A stretch of 18,301 nucleotides of DNA, from the NCBI GenBank assembly GCA_002293615.1, contig DBDN01000025.1, positions 18,657-36,957 of the forward strand. The letters run 5' to 3'. Below are positions 7,508 to 14,608 of this stretch, piece by piece. This DNA comes from Betaproteobacteria bacterium UBA931 (GTDB lineage Bacteria > Pseudomonadota > Gammaproteobacteria > Burkholderiales > Casimicrobiaceae). Under the pieces are notes generated by a model. That model was not told where the DNA came from, did no database searches, and was given only the letters and a program-made list of their open reading frames with translations. The position numbers were made by a program, and so were the translations under genes. Each line of letters begins with the position of its first letter. Position 1 is the first letter of the stretch.

Positions 7508-8368
7508 ATGAACGTCTTTTTCTGGGCCGGCTGCTGTTTCGTCATCGGCATCATTGCCGGCTTCTATGGTTGCCGCCAAATAAGCCCAAAACACATTGCT
7601 AAAAGCCGCGAAAAAAGAAATCCGTTACGTTCTGAAGTGGCTGGACACGAACGCCATGATGCGATTATCAATAATCTATCCGAATTGGCAAATAACTGCC
7701 TAATTAACGACGTCATGATTCCCCGCCCAAATATTCAGGCGTTGAACCTCAACGAAAAACCTGAAGTCTTGTGGCGACAAATCACTGCATACCACTACGC
7801 CTACCTTCCCGTTTATGAGGAAACGCTCGATAGAATCGTCGGCGTTTTGGATTTACGCGACGCATTACGCGCGTCAACGCTGTCAACACAAGGCGACAAC
7901 CATTCTCTGCGCGCATTGCTGCAGCCGGCTTATTACATTCCCTCCGGCACGCCTCTGCTCAAACAATGGGAAGAGTTCCGCCTCAGCGGCCAACGTCTGG
8001 GGCTGATTGTCGACGAATATGGCGAATTATTGGGGCTGGTAACACCAGGCGATATGGAGCACGAAATCGCCTCAACGCTTCGCCCCGGAGAACCGCTTGC
8101 GTCCGTTCATTGCGCTTTACAGAACGAAGGCCTAACCGTTGACGCCAGCCAAACATTGAGGGCATTAAACCGCCAGATCGGCAGCGATTTTCCTCTGGAT
8201 GGGCCGAAAACATTGAGCGGCCTGATCATTGAATATTTAGGCAAAATACCGGAATCCGAAACTGAATTTGCTCTGTACGGCTTTCACATAACGATCATGC
8301 AAACCCGCAAGCACCAAGTGCGTGTTGTAAAACTGCGCAGGTTGCCCGCCGACAAGGTAAAATCATAA
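7508..8368 (+). CDS. CorC/HlyC-like tandem CBS protein with a single membrane anchor
   Basis: Protein of 286 residues. Residues about 3-21 form one hydrophobic segment. Two CBS domains follow: the first with DVMIPRPNIQALN (68-80), YLPVYEETLDRIVGVLDLRDAL (split around 99-120), the second with LIVDEYGELLGLVTPGDMEHEI (about 166-187). A CorC_HlyC transporter-associated domain (about 208-280) ends the protein, with LDGPKTLSGLI. CBS pairs of this family bind adenine nucleotides, and full-length relatives are linked to magnesium and cobalt transport. E. coli YfjD, which occupies this place next to ypjD, carries a DUF21/CNNM membrane domain of several helices before the CBS pair; here that domain is missing and only one helix remains. 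It may be a regulatory or CorC-like form rather than a transporter. AGGA lies 10 bases before the ATG. A 114-base gap separates it from pilB. Confidence 0.85.
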   Translation: MNVFFWAGCCFVIGIIAGFYGCRQISPKHIAKSREKRNPLRSEVAGHERHDAIINNLSELANNCLINDVMIPRPNIQALNLNEKPEVLWRQITAYHYAYLPVYEETLDRIVGVLDLRDALRASTLSTQGDNHSLRALLQPAYYIPSGTPLLKQWEEFRLSGQRLGLIVDEYGELLGLVTPGDMEHEIASTLRPGEPLASVHCALQNEGLTVDASQTLRALNRQIGSDFPLDGPKTLSGLIIEYLGKIPESETEFALYGFHITIMQTRKHQVRVVKLRRLPADKVKS

Positions 8369-8426
8369 AGCCCATTGGTCTCTTTTCTTTACAAACCAGA
8401 TAAGACCATGCATTATCAAGAAGTTA

Positions 8427-8441
8427 ATGAAGCATCTTCAT
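8427..8441. repeat. Inverted repeat upstream of pilB (operator-like)
   Basis: ATGAAG-cat-CTTCAT forms a perfect 6-base inverted repeat with a 3-base centre. It overlaps the position expected for the -35 element of the candidate pilB promoter, so it could be an operator, but a chance palindrome is also possible in this AT-rich gap. A second, looser inverted repeat (TGGTCT at 8376-8381, AGACCA at 8403-8408) lies just after the CorC-like gene; it lacks a T-run and is not called a terminator. Confidence 0.3.
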
Positions 8442-8463
8442 AATTCCCAAGAGCTTTTATACT
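8435..8463 (+). promoter_or_regulatory. Candidate promoter for the pilB operon
   Basis: TATACT (8458-8463) is a good -10 hexamer 19 bases before the pilB ATG. The hexamer 17 bases upstream, TCTTCA (8435-8440), is a poor -35 with 3 of 6 matches, so an activator may be needed if this promoter is real. Confidence 0.35.
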
Positions 8464-8482
8464 GTAAGGATTTTAATAAATC

Positions 8483-10201
8483 ATGGTAGCTCAACTCTCC
8501 TCGACAACACCGATGATCAGTGGCTTGGCTCGTGCTTTGGTCAAAGAGGGGACGTTAACGCAAAAAGAAGCGGAAAACCTGGCAGCGCAAGCCAGAAACA
8601 ACAATATTGCTTTTACGGAGCAATTCCTGATGTCGCGCAAGATGACCGCTGCAGAACTTGGTCTTTTTGCGGCAAAAAGTTTTGGCACACCGCTTTTTGA
8701 TCTAAACGCGTTCGACCTGAACAGAGCTGCCACCGAACACCTCGACCTCAAGTTTGCCGCACAGCACCGCCTGTTTCCCTTGCACACGCGCGGCAAAATC
8801 TTGTATGTCGCCGTTTCAGATCCTGCCAACTTTAAAGCGCTTGATGAAATGCGCTTTAAAACCAATCTCCAGATCGTTCCGGTACTGGTTGAAGATGACA
8901 AGCTCGGCCGTATTCTTAACCAGAAAATCGAAGAAAGCGGTATTTCCGTCGAAGAGGCCGCCGCTGAAATGGCCGAAATGGATCTGGCGCTGGAAGGATT
9001 GAGCGCCGTTGCCGAAGAAAACAGCGAGGTTGAAAATTCGCCGGTTGTTCGTTATCTGCAAAAAATTCTGCTCGACGCCATTCAAATGGGCGCTTCTGAT
9101 ATTCATATTGAGCCATATGAAAAGTTTTTTCGGATTCGCTTTCGTGTCGATGGCGAACTTCAGGAAATTGTGCAACCGCCGATGGATTTACGCGAACCCA
9201 TCGCTTCGCGGATCAAAGTGATTTCCAAACTCGATATTTCGGAAAAGCGCGTACCCCAAGACGGGCGAATGAAACTACTCCTTTCCAACCAGAAAACCAT
9301 TGATTTTCGTGTCTCGACTCTGCCTACGCTTTATGGTGAAAAAGTTGTTTTAAGGATTTTGGACTCCTCTAACGTCAAGCTCGGCGTCGAAGTACTCGGT
9401 TATGAACCTGATCAGCAAGAGCAGCTGCTCAATGCCATCGGTCGCCCTTATGGCATGATCCTGGTAACGGGGCCGACCGGTAGCGGAAAAACGGTCTCTT
9501 TGTACTCTTGCCTGAATATTCTCAACCAGCCCGGCGTCAATATCTCGACAGCGGAAGATCCGGCAGAGATCCAATTGCCCGGCGTCAATCAGGTAAACGT
9601 CAATGAAAAAGCGGGGCTGACCTTTGCTTCGGCATTACGCTCTTTTCTGCGCCAGGATCCGGATATCGTCATGGTCGGTGAGATCCGCGATTTTGAAACT
9701 GCGGATATCGCAATCAAAGCAGCGCAGACAGGCCATCTCGTCATGTCCACACTCCACACCAACGATGCACCGACAACATTAACCCGCCTGGCCAACATGG
9801 GCGTCCCCGCATTTAGTATAGCGTCATCAGTTATTTTAATCACGGCGCAACGGCTGGCGAGAAAACTATGCACTAAATGTAAAAAACCGGTGGACTTACC
9901 GCATAGCGTTTTATTATCCGCCGGCTTTCGTGAAAGTGAAATTGACGGCTCTTGGCAACCGTATGGGCCTGTCGGCTGCCCTGTGTGCAAAAAAACCGGA
10001 TATAAAGGTCGAATCGGTATTTACGAAGTTATGCCGATTTCAGACGAAATCCGGGAGGTCATCATGCGCGAAGGCACTTCGTTGGAATTGGCCGCTCAAG
10101 CGCAACGCGAAGGTATCCGGAATTTGCGCCAATCTGGTCTGGTCAAGGTCAAAAACGGCGTCACGTCTCTTGAAGAAATCGAAGCAATTACCAATGAATA
10201 A
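8483..10201 (+). CDS. pilB: Type IV pilus assembly ATPase PilB
   Basis: Hexameric secretion ATPase that powers pilus extension at the cytoplasmic face of the inner membrane; 572 residues, the usual PilB length. The N-terminal half (about 10-160) is a MshEN/T2SSE-N type region. The GspE core shows ASDIHIEP, Walker A GPTGSGKT (330-337), the Asp box starting EDPAEIQLPGVNQ, Walker B DIVMVGEIRD and the His box TGHLVMSTLHTNDA. Two cysteine pairs (C463/C466 and C499/C502) form the zinc-binding tetrad typical of PilB and GspE and absent from the retraction ATPase PilT. The ATG at 8483 begins the family-typical N-terminus; AAGGA lies 12 bases upstream, a long spacing. pilC follows after 17 bases. This first gene of the pilus set is downstream of, but probably transcribed separately from, the CorC-like gene. 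No pilT or pilin gene is in the window. Confidence 0.97.
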   Translation: MVAQLSSTTPMISGLARALVKEGTLTQKEAENLAAQARNNNIAFTEQFLMSRKMTAAELGLFAAKSFGTPLFDLNAFDLNRAATEHLDLKFAAQHRLFPLHTRGKILYVAVSDPANFKALDEMRFKTNLQIVPVLVEDDKLGRILNQKIEESGISVEEAAAEMAEMDLALEGLSAVAEENSEVENSPVVRYLQKILLDAIQMGASDIHIEPYEKFFRIRFRVDGELQEIVQPPMDLREPIASRIKVISKLDISEKRVPQDGRMKLLLSNQKTIDFRVSTLPTLYGEKVVLRILDSSNVKLGVEVLGYEPDQQEQLLNAIGRPYGMILVTGPTGSGKTVSLYSCLNILNQPGVNISTAEDPAEIQLPGVNQVNVNEKAGLTFASALRSFLRQDPDIVMVGEIRDFETADIAIKAAQTGHLVMSTLHTNDAPTTLTRLANMGVPAFSIASSVILITAQRLARKLCTKCKKPVDLPHSVLLSAGFRESEIDGSWQPYGPVGCPVCKKTGYKGRIGIYEVMPISDEIREVIMREGTSLELAAQAQREGIRNLRQSGLVKVKNGVTSLEEIEAITNE

Positions 10202-10218
10202 ATCAGAGGATTGAAATT

Positions 10219-11466
10219 ATGGCTACAGCAACAGCAAAACGGCAACCACGACCATCCTCCAGACAGAAAAGCGCCAGTGAAGCTTTATTTGTTTGGTCCG
10301 GTGTTGACAAAGCAGGACGCGCCGTTCATGGCGATACACGCGGTGCCTCCAGCAGTAGCGTCCAAGCAGCCTTGCGGCGGCAAGGAATTAAGATCAAAAA
10401 AATCCGCAAAAAAGCTTTCGGTGGCGGTAAAAAAATCAAGTCCAAGGATATCTCCTTTTTCACCCGCCAGCTGGCTACGATGATGAAAGCGGGTGTGCCC
10501 CTGTTGCAAACATTCGATATCATTGGGCGCGGCCATGAAAATCCTCGCTTTTCCCGCCTTCTGTTTGATATAAAAGCCAAAATTGAGTCCGGTTCCAGCA
10601 TGGCTCAAGCATTCAAGGCGTATCCTCTTTATTTTAACGATCTGTATTGCAACCTTGTCGCAGCCGGGGAAGCCGCGGGTATTCTGGATAATGTACTGGA
10701 TCGTTTGGCCACTTATCAGGAAAAAACCATTGCGCTTCAAGGAAAAATCAAATCAGCACTGACTTACCCCATAGCGGTGCTGGTCATTACTGCCGGAGTC
10801 GTCGGTGTGATCATGTATAAAGTCATCCCTGCCTTCGTCAAAATGTTTAACGATATGGGCGCATCATTACCGCTGCCCACGCAAGTCGTCGTGGCCATGT
10901 CAAACGCTGTTGTCAATCACGGCATATTTGTCTTAATTGCCATTATTGCGTTGATCACGGGTACCATCGCCATCCATAAACGGTCAGCGTCATTTCGTAT
11001 GACCGTTGACCGCCTGATGCTCCGCCTCCCGATTTTCGGGGCATTGATTGAAAAAGCAACACTCGCCCGCTGGACACGTACGTTGTCCACCATGTTTTCC
11101 GCCGGTGTGCCGTTGGTCGAAGCGCTCGACAGTGTGGGCGGCGCATCAGGAAATGGCGTCTACGTTGAGGCAACCAAAAAAATCAAAACCGAAGTCAGTA
11201 CCGGCCTCTCATTGACCAACGCAATGAACAACTCGCACCTTTTCCCGGCAATGGTCTTGCAAATGACGCAAATCGGCGAAGAGTCCGGCGCGCTTGATGA
11301 CATGTTGAATAAGATTGCCGATTTTTATGATCGCGAAGTCGATGAAGCGGTAGAAAGCCTATCAAGTCTTTTACAACCGCTCATCATCGTTATTCTCGGT
11401 ATTGTCATCGGCGGCATCGTAGTTTCTATTTACCTGCCGATCTTCCAAATAGGGCAAGCCGTATAA
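10219..11466 (+). CDS. pilC: Type IV pilus inner membrane platform protein PilC
   Basis: Integral membrane platform protein on which PilB acts to add pilin subunits; GspF family, 415 residues as usual. Two T2SSF repeats are visible, the first at about 80-200 (FFTRQLATMMKAGVPLLQ) and the second at about 282-405 (ARWTRTLSTMFSAGVPLVEA). The internal symmetry is clear, with similar glycine-rich ends (AAGEAAGILDNVLDRLA and QIGEESGALDDMLNKIA). Membrane segments lie at about 184-206, 234-252 and 386-408. The N-terminus is basic and soluble. AGAGGA is 8 bases before the ATG, a good ribosome binding site. A strong intrinsic terminator follows 20 bases after the stop, separating it from pilD. Confidence 0.97.
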   Translation: MATATAKRQPRPSSRQKSASEALFVWSGVDKAGRAVHGDTRGASSSSVQAALRRQGIKIKKIRKKAFGGGKKIKSKDISFFTRQLATMMKAGVPLLQTFDIIGRGHENPRFSRLLFDIKAKIESGSSMAQAFKAYPLYFNDLYCNLVAAGEAAGILDNVLDRLATYQEKTIALQGKIKSALTYPIAVLVITAGVVGVIMYKVIPAFVKMFNDMGASLPLPTQVVVAMSNAVVNHGIFVLIAIIALITGTIAIHKRSASFRMTVDRLMLRLPIFGALIEKATLARWTRTLSTMFSAGVPLVEALDSVGGASGNGVYVEATKKIKTEVSTGLSLTNAMNNSHLFPAMVLQMTQIGEESGALDDMLNKIADFYDREVDEAVESLSSLLQPLIIVILGIVIGGIVVSIYLPIFQIGQAV

Positions 11467-11486
11467 AATTTTCTTACCATCGACAC

Positions 11487-11517
11487 AAGAGCCCGGCTCC
11501 GGGCTCTTTCTTCTTTT
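11487..11517 (+). terminator. Intrinsic terminator after pilC
   Basis: AAGAGCCCG (11487-11495) pairs with CGGGCTCTT (11500-11508) around a GCTC loop, giving a 9-base GC-rich stem followed directly by TTTCTTCTTTT. It ends only 11 bases before the pilD ATG, so it should end or attenuate pilBC transcripts before pilD. Confidence 0.85.
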
Positions 11518-11528
11518 GTCACTTTTTT

Positions 11529-12407
11529 ATGCATCCTTTTACCCTTTCTGCAATTTCACCGTTCAACCACCTGGCAATCACGCTAACCCTGGTCATCTTT
11601 ATCGGCCTATGCATCGGCAGCTTCCTCAATGTCGTCATCCACCGCTTACCCAAAATGCTGGAGCGTGACTGGCGTCGGCAGTGCGCCGAATTGCGCGGAG
11701 AATCCGTGCAGGAAGACACGCCTTACAATCTGGTTGTTCCCCGTTCGGCATGCCCCAACTGCGGCCATCGAATCACGGCTTTGGAAAACATACCGATCAT
11801 CTCCTGGCTTTTTTTGCGCGGTCGTTGCCGACAATGCAAAACACCGATTTCAATACGCTACCCGTTCGTCGAACTCATGGGCGGCGTGTTGGCCGGGATG
11901 GCGCTCTGGCATTTCGGCGTTACCTGGCAAGCGCTTGCCGCCTGCATTTTGTTGTGGACGCTGCTGGCACTGGCTTTCATTGATTTCGATACGCAACTTT
12001 TACCGGATAATCTGACGCTGCCTCTGTTGTGGCTGGGGCTCATCGCCAATTTATTTGGCCTTTTTGTGCCGCTCGCCGACGCTGTTATTGGTGCTGTCGC
12101 CGGTTATCTGGTTCTGTGGACAGTCTATTGGGCCTTTAAACTTTTGTGCGGTAAAGAAGGGATGGGTTATGGCGATTTCAAGTTGCTGGCCGCTCTCGGT
12201 GCCTGGCTGGGATGGCAAGCTTTGCTGCCTATTATTCTGTTTTCTTCGCTGGCCGGTGTGCTAATCGGCATTATGCTGGCGGGCATACGTGGGCATGACC
12301 ATAATATCCCAATGGCGTTTGGCCCGCTCCTTGCCGCCGCCGGAGCAATCACATTATTTTGGGGGCAACCCGTCTTGGCTTGGCTGCATTTACCGGGAGC
12401 TTTTTAA
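11529..12407 (+). CDS. pilD: Prepilin peptidase / N-methyltransferase PilD
   Basis: Inner-membrane aspartic protease that cuts the leader of type IV prepilins and methylates the new N-terminus; 292 residues. The N-terminal helix (about 15-37) ends in GSFLNVVIHRLP. The cytoplasmic loop holds the zinc-type cysteines C75, C78, C100 and C103 of the bifunctional form (PNC, RQC). The two aspartate sites are visible: FIDFDTQLLPD (D152, D154 and D160) and GMGYGDFK, with the GxGD aspartate at D216. About seven further hydrophobic segments follow. The ATG at 11529 gives the normal N-terminus, but no ribosome binding site is visible; the stretch before it is the T-rich tail of the terminator. coaE starts 3 bases after the stop. 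Confidence 0.96.
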   Translation: MHPFTLSAISPFNHLAITLTLVIFIGLCIGSFLNVVIHRLPKMLERDWRRQCAELRGESVQEDTPYNLVVPRSACPNCGHRITALENIPIISWLFLRGRCRQCKTPISIRYPFVELMGGVLAGMALWHFGVTWQALAACILLWTLLALAFIDFDTQLLPDNLTLPLLWLGLIANLFGLFVPLADAVIGAVAGYLVLWTVYWAFKLLCGKEGMGYGDFKLLAALGAWLGWQALLPIILFSSLAGVLIGIMLAGIRGHDHNIPMAFGPLLAAAGAITLFWGQPVLAWLHLPGAF

Positions 12408-12410
12408 AGG

Positions 12411-13040
12411 ATGGCGTTGGTCATCGGCACAACCGGCGGTATTGGTTGCGGTAAATCAACCGTCGCACAGTTGTTTCATAACCTAGATATCGAAACACTT
12501 GATGCCGACGACCTGGTACGCGAGCTTAGCGCCCCCACAGGCTTTGCTTATCCAGAAATCGTCGCTTTATTTGGGCCGAACGTCTTACTGCCTGACCAGA
12601 CCCTGGATCGTACTAAAATCAGGCGACGCATCTTTTCCGATCCCCCGTTGCGCGAAGCCATGGAAAATATTTTGCATCCGATGGTTGCCGACGAGGCATC
12701 GCACCGTATTGCGCGCTGGCACGGCGCGTACGGCCTTTTTATTGTCCCGCTTCTTCTGGAAAAAAGACGCCTGCTTCACTTTGTTGACCGCATTCTCGTG
12801 GTTGATTGCAGCGAAACGCAGCAAATTGCCCGTGTCACCGCTTCACGCACCTTATCGGAAACAGATGTACACGCCATCATGGCAACGCAATGTTCCCGAC
12901 AAGAGCGGCTGACACGTGCCGATGATATTATTGATAATAATGGTAATTTTGATCATCTTTGGCCCCAGGTTCGCCATCTCGATCGGTTTTATCGCGCGCT
13001 GGCCGCGGATACTGCCAATAACCATAAAGAAAACACTTAA
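12411..13040 (+). CDS. coaE: Dephospho-CoA kinase CoaE
   Basis: Cytoplasmic enzyme for the last step of coenzyme A synthesis, ATP-dependent phosphorylation of the 3'-hydroxyl of dephospho-CoA. The 209 residues show the P-loop GGIGCGKS (9-16), DADDLVREL near residue 31, the IVPLLLE segment of the CoA-binding part, and the C-terminal SRQERLTRADDIIDNNG motif. The P-loop has Cys where Ser is commoner in this family. The start is 3 bases after the pilD stop; AAAGG immediately precedes the ATG and GGGAG lies further upstream inside pilD, so translational coupling is likely. pilD-coaE adjacency is widespread in proteobacteria and reflects gene order rather than a known joint function. Confidence 0.96.
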   Translation: MALVIGTTGGIGCGKSTVAQLFHNLDIETLDADDLVRELSAPTGFAYPEIVALFGPNVLLPDQTLDRTKIRRRIFSDPPLREAMENILHPMVADEASHRIARWHGAYGLFIVPLLLEKRRLLHFVDRILVVDCSETQQIARVTASRTLSETDVHAIMATQCSRQERLTRADDIIDNNGNFDHLWPQVRHLDRFYRALAADTANNHKENT

Positions 13041-13062
13041 TATTTTTCCCATTTTGCGGCAC

Positions 13063-13078
13063 AATAATGACCATTATT
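13063..13078. repeat. Perfect inverted repeat between coaE and zapD
   Basis: AATAATG-AC-CATTATT is a 7-base perfect inverted repeat with a 2-base centre, lying 23 bases before the zapD GTG. It is AT-rich with no T-run directly after it, so it looks more like a protein-binding site than a terminator; chance is not excluded. Confidence 0.35.
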
Positions 13079-13100
13079 CGTTTTTCCGGTCAAGGTACAG

Positions 13101-13859
13101 GTGCCCATTTCTTACGAGCAGCCGCTTAATGAACGAACCCGCACGCTGATGCGGCTTGAGGGGATATTTTCTCGTATTTATTTCTTTTCCGCTAAAGAAA
13201 CGCCGGTGGAGCATCATGTTGCGATGCAGGCTTTATTTGAGCTCGCCGATGTTTCAGCGCGCGCCGACCTGAAATCCGACTTGCTTCAGGAACTTGAGCG
13301 TCAAAAACTGGCGCTTGCCCCATTACGTAATCATCAGCATATTGATCAACAAGCACTTGGCCGATTGTTAAGCAATATCGACCAAACCATCGGCCAGATC
13401 TACGCGTACACCGGAAAAATCGGCGCACATTTACGCGATAATGAATGGTTGATGTCGATCAAGCAACGCATGTCGCTTCCCGGCGGCGCCAGCGGTTTTG
13501 ATCTACCCGCATTTCACTACTGGCTGCACCAACCCCCGCATCAACGGCAAAAGGATTTACAGCAGTGGCTGATATCATTCCACGCCATTCGGGATGGCGT
13601 CGATATCCTTCTTCGTTTACTACGCGAAAGCGGGCATACTGCATCTTGCATCGCTGAGAACGGCGCTTTCCAACTCATGCAAAACAATAAAGCAGTGCAA
13701 ATGTTGCGCGTCACTGTTCAGGACAATATTGCCTGTGTCCCCGAAATCAGCGCTAACAAATACGCAATCAATATTCGTTTTATCAGTGTTGACGGCCTAG
13801 CGCGCGGCCGTGCTTGTGATCAGAATATTGCTTTTGAACTGACCCAATGCCAGAACTGA
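13101..13859 (+). CDS. zapD: Cell division protein ZapD (FtsZ-associated)
   Basis: Cytoplasmic protein that binds FtsZ and bundles its filaments at the Z-ring; 252 residues, the usual length. Family features include YEQPLNERTRTLMRLE at the start, FELADVSARADLKSDLLQEL, and LPGGASGFDLPAFHYWL in the middle. The N-terminal helical bundle is followed by a beta-rich C-terminal part (about 200-252). The start is GTG at 13101 with AAGGT five bases before it; it gives the conserved N-terminal MPISYEQPLNE. In many proteobacteria yacG, for a small zinc protein, follows zapD or coaE; here it is absent and zapD runs directly into the convergent glycosylase gene with 4 bases between the stops. Confidence 0.93.
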   Translation: MPISYEQPLNERTRTLMRLEGIFSRIYFFSAKETPVEHHVAMQALFELADVSARADLKSDLLQELERQKLALAPLRNHQHIDQQALGRLLSNIDQTIGQIYAYTGKIGAHLRDNEWLMSIKQRMSLPGGASGFDLPAFHYWLHQPPHQRQKDLQQWLISFHAIRDGVDILLRLLRESGHTASCIAENGAFQLMQNNKAVQMLRVTVQDNIACVPEISANKYAINIRFISVDGLARGRACDQNIAFELTQCQN

Positions 13860-13863
13860 CTGC

Positions 13864-14505
13864 TCAATATTCCACCGGAAGTGGATCAAGCGACCGCCAT
13901 AAATACCACGTCGCAACACTACGGTAAGGCCGCCAACGTTCCGCAAATAGACGCATTGTCTCAACATTCTCGCACTGTTGCGGATAACGCATCCGCAATG
14001 CCCGCCGCAAACCAAGATCGGCTATCGGAAACACATCGGCGCGTAACTCATGGAAAATCAAAAACATTTCTGCGCTCCAGCGCCCGATGCCTTTTACTGC
14101 GCTCAGCGTTTTAATAAGCGTTTCATCATCAAGTTTTTTCCAACTGCGCGGCTTTAAACAACCACTGGCAAAATGGCACGCCAAATCCTGTATATACTCG
14201 CTTTTCCGTTGAGATAGCCCTGCACAGCGCAGCGCATCGTTGTCCATGCCTATAATTTCTTCCGGCAATAATTTGGGGAAAGCTTTTCTCTCATAAATGG
14301 GGTTGATGGCCGTCAACAGCCGCCGCCAAACAGCATCCGCCGCCCTTACGGAAATTTGCTGCCCAACGATTGCTCTGGCCAATGTGGTAAATGCGTCATG
14401 ACGTCGCTGTAAATGAAAATCAGGATATACACGGATCAATGCACACATAACAGGATCATGACGCGATAAAGTACGGACGGCCTGATCCCAATAAGACGGT
14501 TTCAT
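13864..14505 (-). CDS. HhH-GPD DNA glycosylase (3-methyladenine DNA glycosylase 2 type)
   Basis: Base-excision repair enzyme expected to remove alkylated bases such as 3-methyladenine. The 213 residues include ARAIVGQQIS (about 43-52), the helix-hairpin-helix VKGIGRWSAEM (about 137-147) and the catalytic aspartate D163 in FPIADLGLRRAL. It is much shorter than E. coli AlkA because the N-terminal beta domain is missing, as is normal for the compact members of this family. The start chosen is ATG at 14505 (MKPSYWDQAV), preceded by a weak GGGT. The frame continues to a TTG at 14577, but the added residues look unrelated to the family. It converges on zapD, with stops 4 bases apart, and is divergent from the ABC importer genes. 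The 103-base divergent gap holds no promoter I would call with confidence. Confidence 0.9.
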   Translation of the reverse strand: MKPSYWDQAVRTLSRHDPVMCALIRVYPDFHLQRRHDAFTTLARAIVGQQISVRAADAVWRRLLTAINPIYERKAFPKLLPEEIIGMDNDALRCAGLSQRKSEYIQDLACHFASGCLKPRSWKKLDDETLIKTLSAVKGIGRWSAEMFLIFHELRADVFPIADLGLRRALRMRYPQQCENVETMRLFAERWRPYRSVATWYLWRSLDPLPVEY

Positions 14506-14608
14506 CGCAAACCCAAGACAGTGAGAAAAAGTAATGATAGAGTATGGTAACACATTGAATTTTCGGCTGATTCTCAATCATGACTATGCTTGATCTTCAT
14601 ACCACGTT

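Noticed and set aside
12926..12944. AT-rich palindrome ATTATT-GAT-AATAAT inside coaE
   Set aside because: It encodes the conserved DDIIDNNG motif of CoaE, so codon content explains it.
14506..14577. TTG-initiated extension of the DNA glycosylase by 24 codons
   Set aside because: The added residues do not resemble the family and the ATG at 14505 gives a normal length.
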